Origin: Coprothermobacter sp.
Lineage (GTDB): Bacteria; Caldisericota; Caldisericia; Cryosericales; Cryosericaceae
Length of the DNA: 64,000 nucleotides
NCBI GenBank assembly: GCA_013824685.1
Contig: PNOG01000005.1
Location: 1 to 64,000, forward strand
Direction: 5' to 3'
Position numbers and translations under genes: made by a program. Shown here one piece after another: positions 8,392-16,041 of this stretch (position 1 is its first letter; the number at the start of each line of letters is the position of its first letter). Below the pieces are notes generated by a model. The model was not told the origin of the DNA. It did not search any database and worked only from the letters and a program-made list of their open reading frames with translations.

Positions 8392-9219
8392 TCACCCTTG
8401 AGGGGTGGCAGGCTTCGCGGGCGCAGCAGTGACCGTCGATGTCGTCGCGACATATTCCGCCAGTACTTCGGTGACTGTTGCGAAGGACGGCATCTGGACG
8501 TCTTCGACGTGGCCAGTGTCGGCCTGCCGGGTGACCTCAGAGTCGATGGGAAGCCGCGCAAGGATAGGAGCGCCGATGTGGTCGGCCAGCTCCTGCGCGT
8601 GGCTGGGCCCGAACAGCTCAAATGCCTCACCACAGTGGGGACACGTGGCCGTCGCCATGTTCTCGACGATGCCTAGAATCGGCTTGCGCATCTGCTTCGC
8701 CAAGCCTGCAGCCTTCTCGACGATCATACTCGCCAGCTCCTGTGGCGTCGTGACCATGAGGATGCCATCGACCGGCAGAGACTGGAACGCCGTCAGGGGG
8801 ACGTCGGCCGTTCCGGGCGGCAGGTCTACGATGAGGACGTCCAGGTCTCCCCACGCCACGTCCGTCCAGAACTGCTTGATGGCTGATGTGAGCAAGGGGC
8901 CGCGCCAGATGACCGGCTGGCCGGAGTCATCCAGAAACAGGTTCATGGAGATGGTCTTGATATCGGTCGCCGTCTCGGGCGGGATGATCCCGACCATCGA
9001 GGACTCAGGCCGCGCGGTCATGCCGAAGAGACGTGGAATGGACGGCCCTGTGATGTCTGCATCCATGATGCCTACCTTCAGTCCGCGACGTGCCAGCTCG
9101 ACTGCGGCCATGGCGGAGACAAGAGACTTGCCTACGCCGCCCTTGCCGCTGGCGACCGCGAGCACGTGCCGCACGTGGTTGACCTGTGAGGTCAAGCTCT
9201 CATTGTCAGCCGTTGCCAT
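8392..9219 (-). CDS. Mrp/NBP35-type iron-sulfur carrier ATPase
   Basis: A 275-residue P-loop protein of the Mrp/ApbC family, which binds and transfers Fe-S clusters. The deviant Walker A is VASGKGGVGKS near residue 22. GIMDADITGPSIPRLFG, DLDVLIVDLPPGT and TPQELA follow. The CxxC motif is in ATCPHCGEAF. The ATG at 9219 is chosen over an in-frame start 45 bases upstream because AAGGAGAAGG lies just before it. It overlaps the upstream DUF134-NifX gene by 14 bases, so the two are co-translated. The C-terminal Ala/Thr/Pro tail is not conserved. Confidence 0.92.
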   Translation of the reverse strand: MATADNESLTSQVNHVRHVLAVASGKGGVGKSLVSAMAAVELARRGLKVGIMDADITGPSIPRLFGMTARPESSMVGIIPPETATDIKTISMNLFLDDSGQPVIWRGPLLTSAIKQFWTDVAWGDLDVLIVDLPPGTADVPLTAFQSLPVDGILMVTTPQELASMIVEKAAGLAKQMRKPILGIVENMATATCPHCGEAFELFGPSHAQELADHIGAPILARLPIDSEVTRQADTGHVEDVQMPSFATVTEVLAEYVATTSTVTAAPAKPATPQG

Positions 9220-9946
9220 GCCCTTCTCCTTCGTGATGACAGCCATGGAGCTGTCCGGTGACATTCACAAGACTTCCCGTCCGGTAGGCCTCGACAATCT
9301 CGTCCAGACTGCTCCTGTCGGTCTGCATGACCTTGAGGCCCGCTGTGAGGAGCGCGTCCATGGCCCCTCCGCCCATGCCACCTGCAATGACGGTGTCACA
9401 GCCATGTGCGGCGTCGGCGAGACGCTTGTGCACCTCTTCGTGCGGGAGCCCGCTGTCCAGAGCAGCGTCGCCACAAACGTGAGCAAACTTGTCCCTCAGC
9501 TCGGTGGCAGTCACCTCACCGTCCGTGATCTCGACGACCTTGTAATAGTGGGCGCGGCCGAAGTGCTGGCAAAGGGTCGTGCCATCGTCGGTCGGTAGTG
9601 CGATTCGCGTAACCATCCTGGTACCTCCTGTTTTCTCTTCCTGCTGTCTGTGGACTGGTATGGCGTTCATGTCTGCGTCCCACGCCCTCGCGACCGTCAG
9701 CAGCTGTCCGCCGACGAGCGATGCAACGACCTTGCGGCGGGCGCCCGCAAGAATGCGATGGAACGTACTCTGGGAGATGTCCATAAGGTGTGCCGCTTCC
9801 GTCTGATCCAGACCCAGCAGGTCGCTGAGACGCAATGCCTCCATCTCGTCAGCCCCAAGGACATGCAACGTCCCTGCGGCCTCCGGACAGGAGGGCTGCG
9901 CTCCGTCATACAAACCGCACCTGCGGGCAACCTGTCGTCTGGGCAT
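9206..9946 (-). CDS. DUF134 DNA-binding domain fused to NifX/dinitrogenase-cofactor domain
   Basis: A 246-residue fusion. Residues 1-97 form a DUF134 (UPF0251) helix-turn-helix with DEMEALRLSDLLGLDQTEAA and ISQSTFHRILAGARRKV. Residues 111-235 form a NifX/NifB-type cofactor-binding domain starting VTRIALPTDD, with LCQHFGRAHYYKVVEI and GGMGGGAMDALL. The tail is His-rich. Inside the frame, AGGAGGT at 9623-9629 sits six bases before Met111, so a free NifX-domain protein could also be made. These domains commonly neighbour Mrp ATPases in anaerobes. The gene sits under a consensus promoter overlapped by a palindrome, consistent with autoregulation. Confidence 0.88.
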   Translation of the reverse strand: MPRRQVARRCGLYDGAQPSCPEAAGTLHVLGADEMEALRLSDLLGLDQTEAAHLMDISQSTFHRILAGARRKVVASLVGGQLLTVARAWDADMNAIPVHRQQEEKTGGTRMVTRIALPTDDGTTLCQHFGRAHYYKVVEITDGEVTATELRDKFAHVCGDAALDSGLPHEEVHKRLADAAHGCDTVIAGGMGGGAMDALLTAGLKVMQTDRSSLDEIVEAYRTGSLVNVTGQLHGCHHEGEGHGNG

Positions 9947-9961
9947 GTCATCTCCTCGTAC

Positions 9962-9996
9962 GAAATGAATATATATTCATTTCATTGGAATGTCAA
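9962..9996 (-). promoter_or_regulatory. Consensus promoter overlapped by a 22-bp palindromic operator
   Basis: On the minus strand TTGACA (9991-9996), a 17-bp spacer and TATATT (9968-9973) form a near-perfect promoter. A perfect palindrome with arms GAAATGAATAT and ATATTCATTTC covers 9962-9983, spanning the -10 box. The downstream gene encodes a helix-turn-helix protein, so it may bind here. Confidence 0.8.
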
Positions 9997-10063
9997 CCTC
10001 TGTGAGGAGACCGACACCCGTGCATCTTGTAGCAGGGCTCACGCACCGGACGGCGAAACGAAA

Positions 10064-10088
10064 ACCCCCGGGGAAACATCCCGGGGGT
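10064..10088 (-). terminator. Rho-independent terminator after the DUF2202 gene
   Basis: A nine-bp GC-rich stem (ACCCCCGGG against CCCGGGGGT) has a seven-base loop. On the minus strand it is followed by TTTTCGTTTCG. It lies 24 bp after the stop of the DUF2202 gene. Confidence 0.85.
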
Positions 10089-10111
10089 ACAACTGTCAGA
10101 GACGGAAAGAA

Positions 10112-10777
10112 TCAGCCTGCGATGCAGCTGCCGGTGACGACACCGCGCATACCCTGACCGGCGCCGTTGCCACCTGATCCTTGCCCAACTCCGCGACCGC
10201 CGCGGCCAGTCCCCTGTCCAATCCCGGTACCGCCGGCAAGAACATTCTCAAAAGCGGGCTGGTGTCTGTTGACAGAAGCTGCTTTCAGGTTGGCGAAGAC
10301 CTGCAGGATGTCCTGGTTGTCGACGACCTTGACCAGTTTCTCATACAGAGCAATGTCCTCTTTCTCTACCGTGACGCCGAGCTTGAGAGCATCTTCCATT
10401 GTGGTGATGCCTGCTATCAGGGTGCTGGTGCGTGCAGCCTGTGTGTCGGCAGGAACTGCGAGCTGGTACTTGGTGAACAGGGCCGTCAAGGCTGCGACGT
10501 GCTGTTCTTCAGACTTCACGATGCTGGTGAAGGGACGAATGCTGCCAAGCTTTGCAATAACTGCGGTGTAGACGTCACGCGCCAGATACTCCTCCTGCAA
10601 CGTCTCCACCAGTGCGTCCTTCTCGGTCTGAGACAACGCCTCGACGGGCAGGTTGGCGATCGTCGTACAGGTGGCAGCCGGAGTGGTGCGCCGAGCACCT
10701 CCGTATGCAGATGCGACACCAGCACCGGAACCAACCAGAACTGCGACTGCCAGAACTGCTACTAGTATTCTCTTCAT
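10112..10777 (-). CDS. Secreted DUF2202 ferritin-like protein
   Basis: A 221-residue exported protein. A signal peptide covers about 1-24 (MKRILVAVLAVAVLVGSG...ASA). Residues 45-180 form a DUF2202 ferritin-like helical bundle. The Glu/His pattern is EEYLARDVYTAV, VKSEEQHVAAL, EKEDIALYEKL and NRHQPAFEN; in related folds such residues bind iron. The tail (about 185-221) is Gly-rich with repeated GxG and RG. AAGGAGAA precedes the ATG. The gene stands alone with its own terminator. A similar Gly-rich tail ends the secreted protein at 17727-18596. Confidence 0.85.
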   Translation of the reverse strand: MKRILVAVLAVAVLVGSGAGVASAYGGARRTTPAATCTTIANLPVEALSQTEKDALVETLQEEYLARDVYTAVIAKLGSIRPFTSIVKSEEQHVAALTALFTKYQLAVPADTQAARTSTLIAGITTMEDALKLGVTVEKEDIALYEKLVKVVDNQDILQVFANLKAASVNRHQPAFENVLAGGTGIGQGTGRGGRGVGQGSGGNGAGQGMRGVVTGSCIAG

Positions 10778-10950
10778 ATACGTTCTCCTTGTGTGTGGTC
10801 TCGGGGAAGCTTCCCTTCCGGAAGCATCTCCTGAGTGTAGTACACCGCGGTCCCGCAGTTCGTACTCACACAATGGTCACAAAGCGACACAGTGTAGTCA
10901 TAGAGCTGGTTGTACTGAACATGTGCGTCAATTGCTATTCCTTGACATTA

Positions 10951-10980
10951 CGCCCCGAAAGGAGAGAACCTTCCGGGGCG
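10951..10980 (-). terminator. Possible hairpin terminator after the lipoprotein gene
   Basis: A 12-bp stem (CGCCCCGAAAGG against CCTTCCGGGGCG, one mismatch) with a six-base loop lies about 30 bp after the lipoprotein stop. The minus strand lacks a T-run after it, so the call is tentative. Confidence 0.4.
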
Positions 10981-11007
10981 GCCTTTGTCTGGATACCTAC
11001 AGCGCGG

Positions 11008-12030
11008 CTATGGGTTAGTCGCCAGTGCAGCGACCTTCCAGGCGCCACCGCCCTGCGGGATGAGCTCCACCCAGCGGACGTTGCGGCCGTCGTCCCATCC
11101 GTACTTCTCCGGCGACTCAGATGTCCGCACGTCCAGCGTCACCTTGTAGAACTCGCGCTCCGCCGTCCACTGCTCCAGGCTAGCCTGCTCGACGCCCACG
11201 ACCGTCAGCGCACTCAGGCTCTGGAAGTTGGCCAGCCACACCTGCGCGGTGGCTTCGTTGGGTGATGCCGCATAGGCAAGCTGGCGCACCGCCCACTCAG
11301 GTTGCCTCGTGCTGATGAAGCCGAAGAATTGGCGGAGGTCCTTCTCGTGGCTGTCCGTCCGCGGTTTTTGCAGGGCTTCGCGGTCGATGGGCAGTTCCAT
11401 TGGCTCATTCCGGTCGTTGACGGCCCGGAGAACAGCGCCCGTGATGCCGTCCACGAACATCCAGTACGTCAGCCGACCCCCGGACGCGAGCGTCTCGGAG
11501 AAAGCGAACACCCACCCCGGCGTTTGGCGGCCGTCGGTGGTATTGTTGCAGGTGAACTCCGTCCAGGTGAGAGCTGAAAACTCTGCACCCTGAGCGGCGA
11601 CGGCCTTCGCAGCATCCTTCATGGCTACAGCGGGGCGCTCCCTTGGCCAGTCAGCGCCCATGGCCATCTTCGAAAAACTCCGTGTCCCGATGTCCCTGCT
11701 GGCAATGGCCTTGCCCTGGATGCTGAACATCATCCAGTTCTCGCCGACGGGGTCGGCGTACCAGACGAACCAGGCCGCTGATCGATCACTGTCTTGCCAG
11801 TCAGAGGCAAGGCGCATCGTGAGCGACTCACGTTCCTCGACGGGTGCGAGGCGCCACAGCACAGCATCACCGAAGTTTTTCTTTGCCTCCGGCCAGACAA
11901 GTTCGGCAGCCTCGACGGAGGTCAGGCCGGCTGTCTGCGAGGGCCTGCCGGACGTACGCTTGCATCCAGCCAGCGAGCAAGAGAGGACAGTCAGCAATAG
12001 ACAGCACACGACAAGATGACGAGCAGTCAT
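11008..12030 (-). CDS. Hypothetical lipoprotein
   Basis: A 340-residue predicted lipoprotein. The ATG at 12030 follows GGAGGTGG and starts a signal peptide ending in the lipobox SLAGC near residue 23. The mature part has no family I recognise. It contains two tracts of aromatic-rich beta-type sequence (AAWFVWYADP and GWVFAFSET...RLTYWMFVDG). The last of these resembles propeptide-type PepSY/YcdB-like segments that contact a substrate. The C-terminal VRWVELIPQGGGAWKVAALAT resembles NTF2-like or DUF4829-type endings. Function unknown. Confidence 0.7.
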   Translation of the reverse strand: MTARHLVVCCLLLTVLSCSLAGCKRTSGRPSQTAGLTSVEAAELVWPEAKKNFGDAVLWRLAPVEERESLTMRLASDWQDSDRSAAWFVWYADPVGENWMMFSIQGKAIASRDIGTRSFSKMAMGADWPRERPAVAMKDAAKAVAAQGAEFSALTWTEFTCNNTTDGRQTPGWVFAFSETLASGGRLTYWMFVDGITGAVLRAVNDRNEPMELPIDREALQKPRTDSHEKDLRQFFGFISTRQPEWAVRQLAYAASPNEATAQVWLANFQSLSALTVVGVEQASLEQWTAEREFYKVTLDVRTSESPEKYGWDDGRNVRWVELIPQGGGAWKVAALATNP

Positions 12031-12151
12031 AGCCACCTCCGGTGGACGATGTCCTTGAGTTCTGCCCACAGTTTGGACGGAGGACGGTCCATGTCAAGGA
12101 CGCCCCGAGGGGCATGACAGACTCCTTTTCGGCATCAGGCATGACAGGTTT

Positions 12152-12753
12152 CTACACCAGGTCGGACTGGTGGCGCTGGATGGCAATGCGTCGGTGGCGG
12201 TCGAGCAGCTTCTTGGCGGGGACTGCCAGCAGCGACGCCACCATGTGGAACAACAGCACCGGTGAGCGCCCCCCTCGGTACGCCAGGTACAGTCCACACG
12301 CGAGGCCAATGCTCGCGCCGAGGTCAGAGTTGTGTGTCAACAGGTACAGGGCGCCGAACAGGCTAAGCGCCACCGACATCTCAAGCGGCATCAGCACGAG
12401 CAGCGTCCCCAAGGTGGTTGCCAAACCCTGTCCCCCCGGAAGTGTGCGAACACCGGGAAGTCGTGGCCAAGCACGGCAGCCCAGGCCGCCGCAAGAACCC
12501 AGCCCTGCGAGAGACTGAGAGCCCGTGCCAGCAGGACTGCCGCTGCTCCCTTGAAGACGTCGCAGAGCGCCACGATCACGGCAGGGACGGCTCCGACGGT
12601 GCGCGCCACGTTGCGTGCCCCCATGTTCCCGTCGCCCACCTCCTTGATGTCGACACCCGCCCGTCGCCCCGCGATGACGGCTGACGGAATGGATCCCAAC
12701 GCATAGGCCAGTACGACCGCGAGAATGGCAGCAGGCAGTTCCCAGTGTGTCAT
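12152..12753 (-). pseudogene. plsY: plsY-like acyl-phosphate glycerol-3-phosphate acyltransferase, frameshifted
   Basis: The first part encodes the PlsY N terminus (YALGSIPSAVIAGRRAGVDIKEVGDGNMGARNVAR) up to GHDFPVFAHFRG. The frame then breaks and continues one base out of phase as ATTLGTLLVL and further membrane helices to 12152. One extra G in the run at 12432-12437 (six Gs on the coding strand) would restore the conserved FRGGQGLATTLG. PlsY makes lysophosphatidate in the membrane. Either the gene is broken or a homopolymer was miscalled. GAGGAGGTGG precedes the ATG. A second, intact plsY lies at 38652-39242. Confidence 0.85.
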
Positions 12754-12777
12754 AGCCACCACCTCCTCATCGGACGA

Positions 12778-13272
12778 CTACCCTATGAGGAGCGCGATAA
12801 GGAACAGTACGACCATCAGGGCGGAGGCAATGAGGAGGATCTGACGCTCTCGCTCCGTGGGTGCGGGGACGGAACCCAGCCACCGAGAACGCGGAGGGTG
12901 CCGGGCCGGCTGGAACACAGACCATGAGGTGCCACGGCTGGTCGTCGCCCACGTCGCGGAGGAGACTCCCGTCCCCATGGGCCGTCCGATTCGCCGAACT
13001 GCCTGTCGCATGCGTGCCAGCGCAGGACGTACGCCGGATGACCACCAAGACGTGAACCTTGCCGCCCTGGACCCAGTCGAGGGTGTTTGCAGGGGGGCGC
13101 GGCCAACACGTTCAATGAGCACGCGTCCACAGGACGGGCACCGTTCGGACTCCCATGGGATGACGGCATGGCAGAAAGGGCAGGGACGGTATCCGGTGGG
13201 CAAGTCCCCGCCGGTGCCGTTTGTCCGCTGCTGATAGTTCTGTCCCTGCGCATGCAATGAACCGTCGTCCAA
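12778..13272 (-). CDS. Zinc-ribbon protein with C-terminal membrane anchor
   Basis: A 164-residue hypothetical protein. Two CxxC knuckles (CPFCHAVIPWESERCPSCG) near residues 33-51 form a zinc ribbon. The middle is basic and low-complexity. The last 20 residues (LLIASALMVVLFLIALLIG) form one membrane helix. A TTG at 13272 is the likely start: AGGAGGT lies just upstream, and a promoter (TTCATG, 16 bp, TATACT) at 13296-13323 would exclude the upstream ATG. It overlaps no neighbour and lies just ahead of the broken plsY. Confidence 0.65.
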   Translation of the reverse strand: MDDGSLHAQGQNYQQRTNGTGGDLPTGYRPCPFCHAVIPWESERCPSCGRVLIERVGRAPLQTPSTGSRAARFTSWWSSGVRPALARMRQAVRRIGRPMGTGVSSATWATTSRGTSWSVFQPARHPPRSRWLGSVPAPTERERQILLIASALMVVLFLIALLIG

Positions 13273-13295
13273 GACGACCTCCTGTCGTGGCAGAC

Positions 13296-13323
13296 AGTAT
13301 ACATCGGTCGCGCTGGACATGAA
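13296..13323 (-). promoter_or_regulatory. Promoter of the zinc-ribbon gene
   Basis: TTCATG (13318-13323) and TATACT (13296-13301) are spaced 16 bp on the minus strand. Transcription would begin near 13289, supporting the TTG start at 13272. Confidence 0.5.
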
Positions 13324-13326
13324 GAC

Positions 13327-13354
13327 GGCCCCGCGTCCTTGCCGACGCGGGGCC
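13327..13354 (-). terminator. Terminator of the S-layer peptide-binding protein gene
   Basis: An 11-bp perfect GC-rich stem (GGCCCCGCGTC against GACGCGGGGCC) with a six-base loop. It lies about 50 bp after the stop of the gene ending at 13404 and just before the next promoter. Confidence 0.7.
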
Positions 13355-13403
13355 TTGAAGCTATGCGATGTTTTTTCGCGTGGTGCTGTGTGTCAGGTCC
13401 TGC

Positions 13404-15599
13404 TTACTTCCACCAATACCAGTACTGGATGTTCCAGTTGCTGTAGACGGTGGAGGAGAAGAAGTGGTCGTAGCCCTTGATGCCCTTGCGGACTTCGTCG
13501 GGATAGACACGCTGCTCAAGATACATGCACGGAAGATCTTCACCAAAGATGTCCTGGATGTTGGCATAGGCTTCTTTGAGGACAGCAGCCGTGGTGGCCT
13601 TCTGCGCAGCGTCGATCCACTTGTCCATCTCAGGACTGTTGTAGCGGTAGTTGTTCTGTCCCTGCATGCCGTTGGCTTCAGTCGGGATCTGGTTTGAATG
13701 GAACTGGTTGATCGAGCCGAAGGCGTCATAGTTGCTGAAGCTGATACCATGCAAGCTCACGATGAAAGTGCCGGCCGTGTTGGCATCCAGCATGGCGTTG
13801 AAGTCCATGGGGTTGTGCTCGACTTTGATGCCGAGCTTCGCGAGCATGGGCTGGATCAGGGTGACTTCACGGATACGGAAGGCGGCGCCAGTCGCATATG
13901 GAATCTTCAGGACGGCTGCGGTGCCATCAGGAAGGGTGCGCTCCGTCTTGGCGGCATTCCACTTCCAGCCGGCGGCATCCAGGAGCTCGTTGGCCTTGTC
14001 GACGTTGTACGCATACTTGGCCAGGACCGGCTTGAAGTAGGCGGAACCGGAGGACAGGGGCGACAGGACTGCGTCAGTACCGACCATGGCCTTCTGGGTG
14101 ATGAGCTTGCGGTCGATACCATAGAAGAAGGCCTGGCGGACGCGCTTGTCCTTGAAAAACGCGCTGGTCAGGTTCCACTCGATGATGCCGGCGGTCGTTC
14201 CCTTGTTGTAGTAGACGTTGAAGTCCTTGCCCATCTTCTGCTCGAACTGCTGGGCGAGGTCCAGCGTCAGCGACTCGGAGGAGGCGTCGATCTGGCCGGT
14301 CAGCATGTTGATCAGCAAGGTGTTGGTGTTGTCGATGAACCGCTCGGTGATGGTCTCGATGACGGGCTCACCGCCGAACCAGTCCTTGTTGGAAGAGTAA
14401 ATGATGTACTGCCCTTCGACCTTGGACTTGACGGTATACGGTCCGCAGTAGGTGGGGTTGTTGTTGAAGTCCGAGGTGTTGATGCTCGTGGGGTCCTTGT
14501 CGAACTGGGGTCCCAGGATGTGCTTCGGGAAGATGCTCCAGCCGGTTGGGATGTAAGCGTCCCAGTTCTTCCAGGTGATGCGGCAGGTAGTGTCGTTGAT
14601 CTTCTGGATGTTGGTGACGAGGTCCATGGGGGTGCGGGAAACGACCTGGATATCGTCGCTCATGTACAGCTTGTGCGAGAAGATGTAGTCGTCGATTGTG
14701 ACAGGCTGCCCGTCGGACCACTTCATGCCCTTGCGGAGCTGGAAGTCGGTGATGACCGTGCCGTCCGCGTTACGGATGAGGTGCTTGTTCTCGAGGGTGG
14801 GCACATAGGTGCACATCTCGGGATACAGGACGCCGTAGGGGGTCAACGAGATGGGTCCGCTGGCGAGGAAGGTCACGGCCTTGGCGGTGTAGGCGGAGTC
14901 AGAGATGAGGGTGAAGAGGCTCTCAGGAGCGTTCTCCTCAGCTACCGTGACGGTCTTCTTGCCGGCGGCCGGAGAGTTGATGGTGTTGTAGATGGCGAAC
15001 GCGCAGTCGCCGCGGGTGGCAGACATTATGGGGTTCAGGTTGCGGAACTTGTCCCACACCAGGAGCTGAACGCGCGGACGAACGGCGATGGTGACTGCGC
15101 CGATGGCGTAGGCACCGATCTTGGACTCGTCGTTGGCGAAGGCAACCGGCTCATTGATTTTCTGAGATTCGGCTTCCTTTCCGAGGACGCGGACAAGCAG
15201 GATCGCCATGTCCTGACGCTTGATCTGGGAGGCGGGGGCGTACTTGCCACCACCGATGCCCTTGATGTAGCCGGCCTTGACGGCAGCTTCGACATAGCCG
15301 TATGACCAGCGCGATGTCGAAACGTCGGTGAACGTAGCCCTAGCGGGCTTCACAAGTGCAAGACCCTTGGCAATAACGATCATCTTGGCGAACTCTTCGC
15401 GGGTGACCATGCCCTCGGGCTTGAACGTGCCATCGGGATACCCGTTGATGACCTTCTTGGCGGTCAGAGCGGTGATCTCATCAAATGCCCAGTACGACGC
15501 GGCGACATCCTTGAAACCGGCGGCGCGCGCGGTGAGGACTGGGGAACAGACGGCAAGAAACATAACAACTGCAAGAACGATAGATAAGAATCTCCTCAT
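13404..15599 (-). CDS. S-layer-homology domain protein fused to family-5 peptide-binding domain
   Basis: A 731-residue exported protein. A signal peptide covers about 1-26. Two clear SLH repeats follow (FKDVAASYWAFDEITAL...GYPDGTFKP near 30, and FTDVSTSRWSYGYVEAA near 90), plus a degenerate third to about 205. SLH domains anchor proteins to the cell-wall polymer. Residues 230-731 form an ABC-type oligopeptide-binding domain (SBP_bac_5) with VPTLENKHLIRNADG, WSDGQPVTIDDYIFSHKL and FFYGIDRKLI. It probably captures peptides at the cell surface; no permease genes are adjacent. AAGGAAGGAG precedes the ATG. Confidence 0.92.
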   Translation of the reverse strand: MRRFLSIVLAVVMFLAVCSPVLTARAAGFKDVAASYWAFDEITALTAKKVINGYPDGTFKPEGMVTREEFAKMIVIAKGLALVKPARATFTDVSTSRWSYGYVEAAVKAGYIKGIGGGKYAPASQIKRQDMAILLVRVLGKEAESQKINEPVAFANDESKIGAYAIGAVTIAVRPRVQLLVWDKFRNLNPIMSATRGDCAFAIYNTINSPAAGKKTVTVAEENAPESLFTLISDSAYTAKAVTFLASGPISLTPYGVLYPEMCTYVPTLENKHLIRNADGTVITDFQLRKGMKWSDGQPVTIDDYIFSHKLYMSDDIQVVSRTPMDLVTNIQKINDTTCRITWKNWDAYIPTGWSIFPKHILGPQFDKDPTSINTSDFNNNPTYCGPYTVKSKVEGQYIIYSSNKDWFGGEPVIETITERFIDNTNTLLINMLTGQIDASSESLTLDLAQQFEQKMGKDFNVYYNKGTTAGIIEWNLTSAFFKDKRVRQAFFYGIDRKLITQKAMVGTDAVLSPLSSGSAYFKPVLAKYAYNVDKANELLDAAGWKWNAAKTERTLPDGTAAVLKIPYATGAAFRIREVTLIQPMLAKLGIKVEHNPMDFNAMLDANTAGTFIVSLHGISFSNYDAFGSINQFHSNQIPTEANGMQGQNNYRYNSPEMDKWIDAAQKATTAAVLKEAYANIQDIFGEDLPCMYLEQRVYPDEVRKGIKGYDHFFSSTVYSNWNIQYWYWWK

Positions 15600-16041
15600 G
15601 TAATTCTCCTTCCTTAGCAGAGTAGGTGCTGAAGACGATTTCAGGTGGAGCGGTGGTTGGCAAGCACCTCCTTCCTCGCAGGCAGTCATAGCGTTCATCA
15701 AACTCGGTTGCTCAGTCACGGTTTACCAATTTGTACAGACGCAACAGCAGACTCCACACACATGGTGCACAATCTCGTTGCGCCACAGCGTATGGCAAGG
15801 CACGTCAACACCTTCCTAAACGTTACACGAACGGTTTTTTTTGTCAAGCAAGAGGCAAAGGGCGAGGCACGGGTTCAGTGTGCCGAACGAATTGTCTCGG
15901 CCATCGTTCGGACGCTCTGATACATCGGCGCACGCGCGCGGCGAATCGTGAAGGCAGCGGGCAGCCGCCACGGACACACCCGGGATGCGAAAGGGCCTTC
16001 GTGCGAAGTCCCCGACAACTGGTTGGACAGAAAACGGTCGA
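15600..16041 (-). other. Gene-free spacer with candidate promoter
   Basis: No convincing coding frame lies here. On the minus strand TTGACA (15842-15847), followed 16 bp later by TAACGT, may be the promoter of the S-layer protein gene. That would leave a leader of about 220 bases. The strand carries a short A-run within the spacer. I see no recognised riboswitch or strong hairpin. Confidence 0.4.

Noticed and set aside
13698-15305. 535-codon open frame on the opposite strand of the S-layer protein gene
   Set aside because: It mirrors a well-supported gene, has low-complexity Val/Gly/Asp composition and no ribosome site. It is an antisense shadow.
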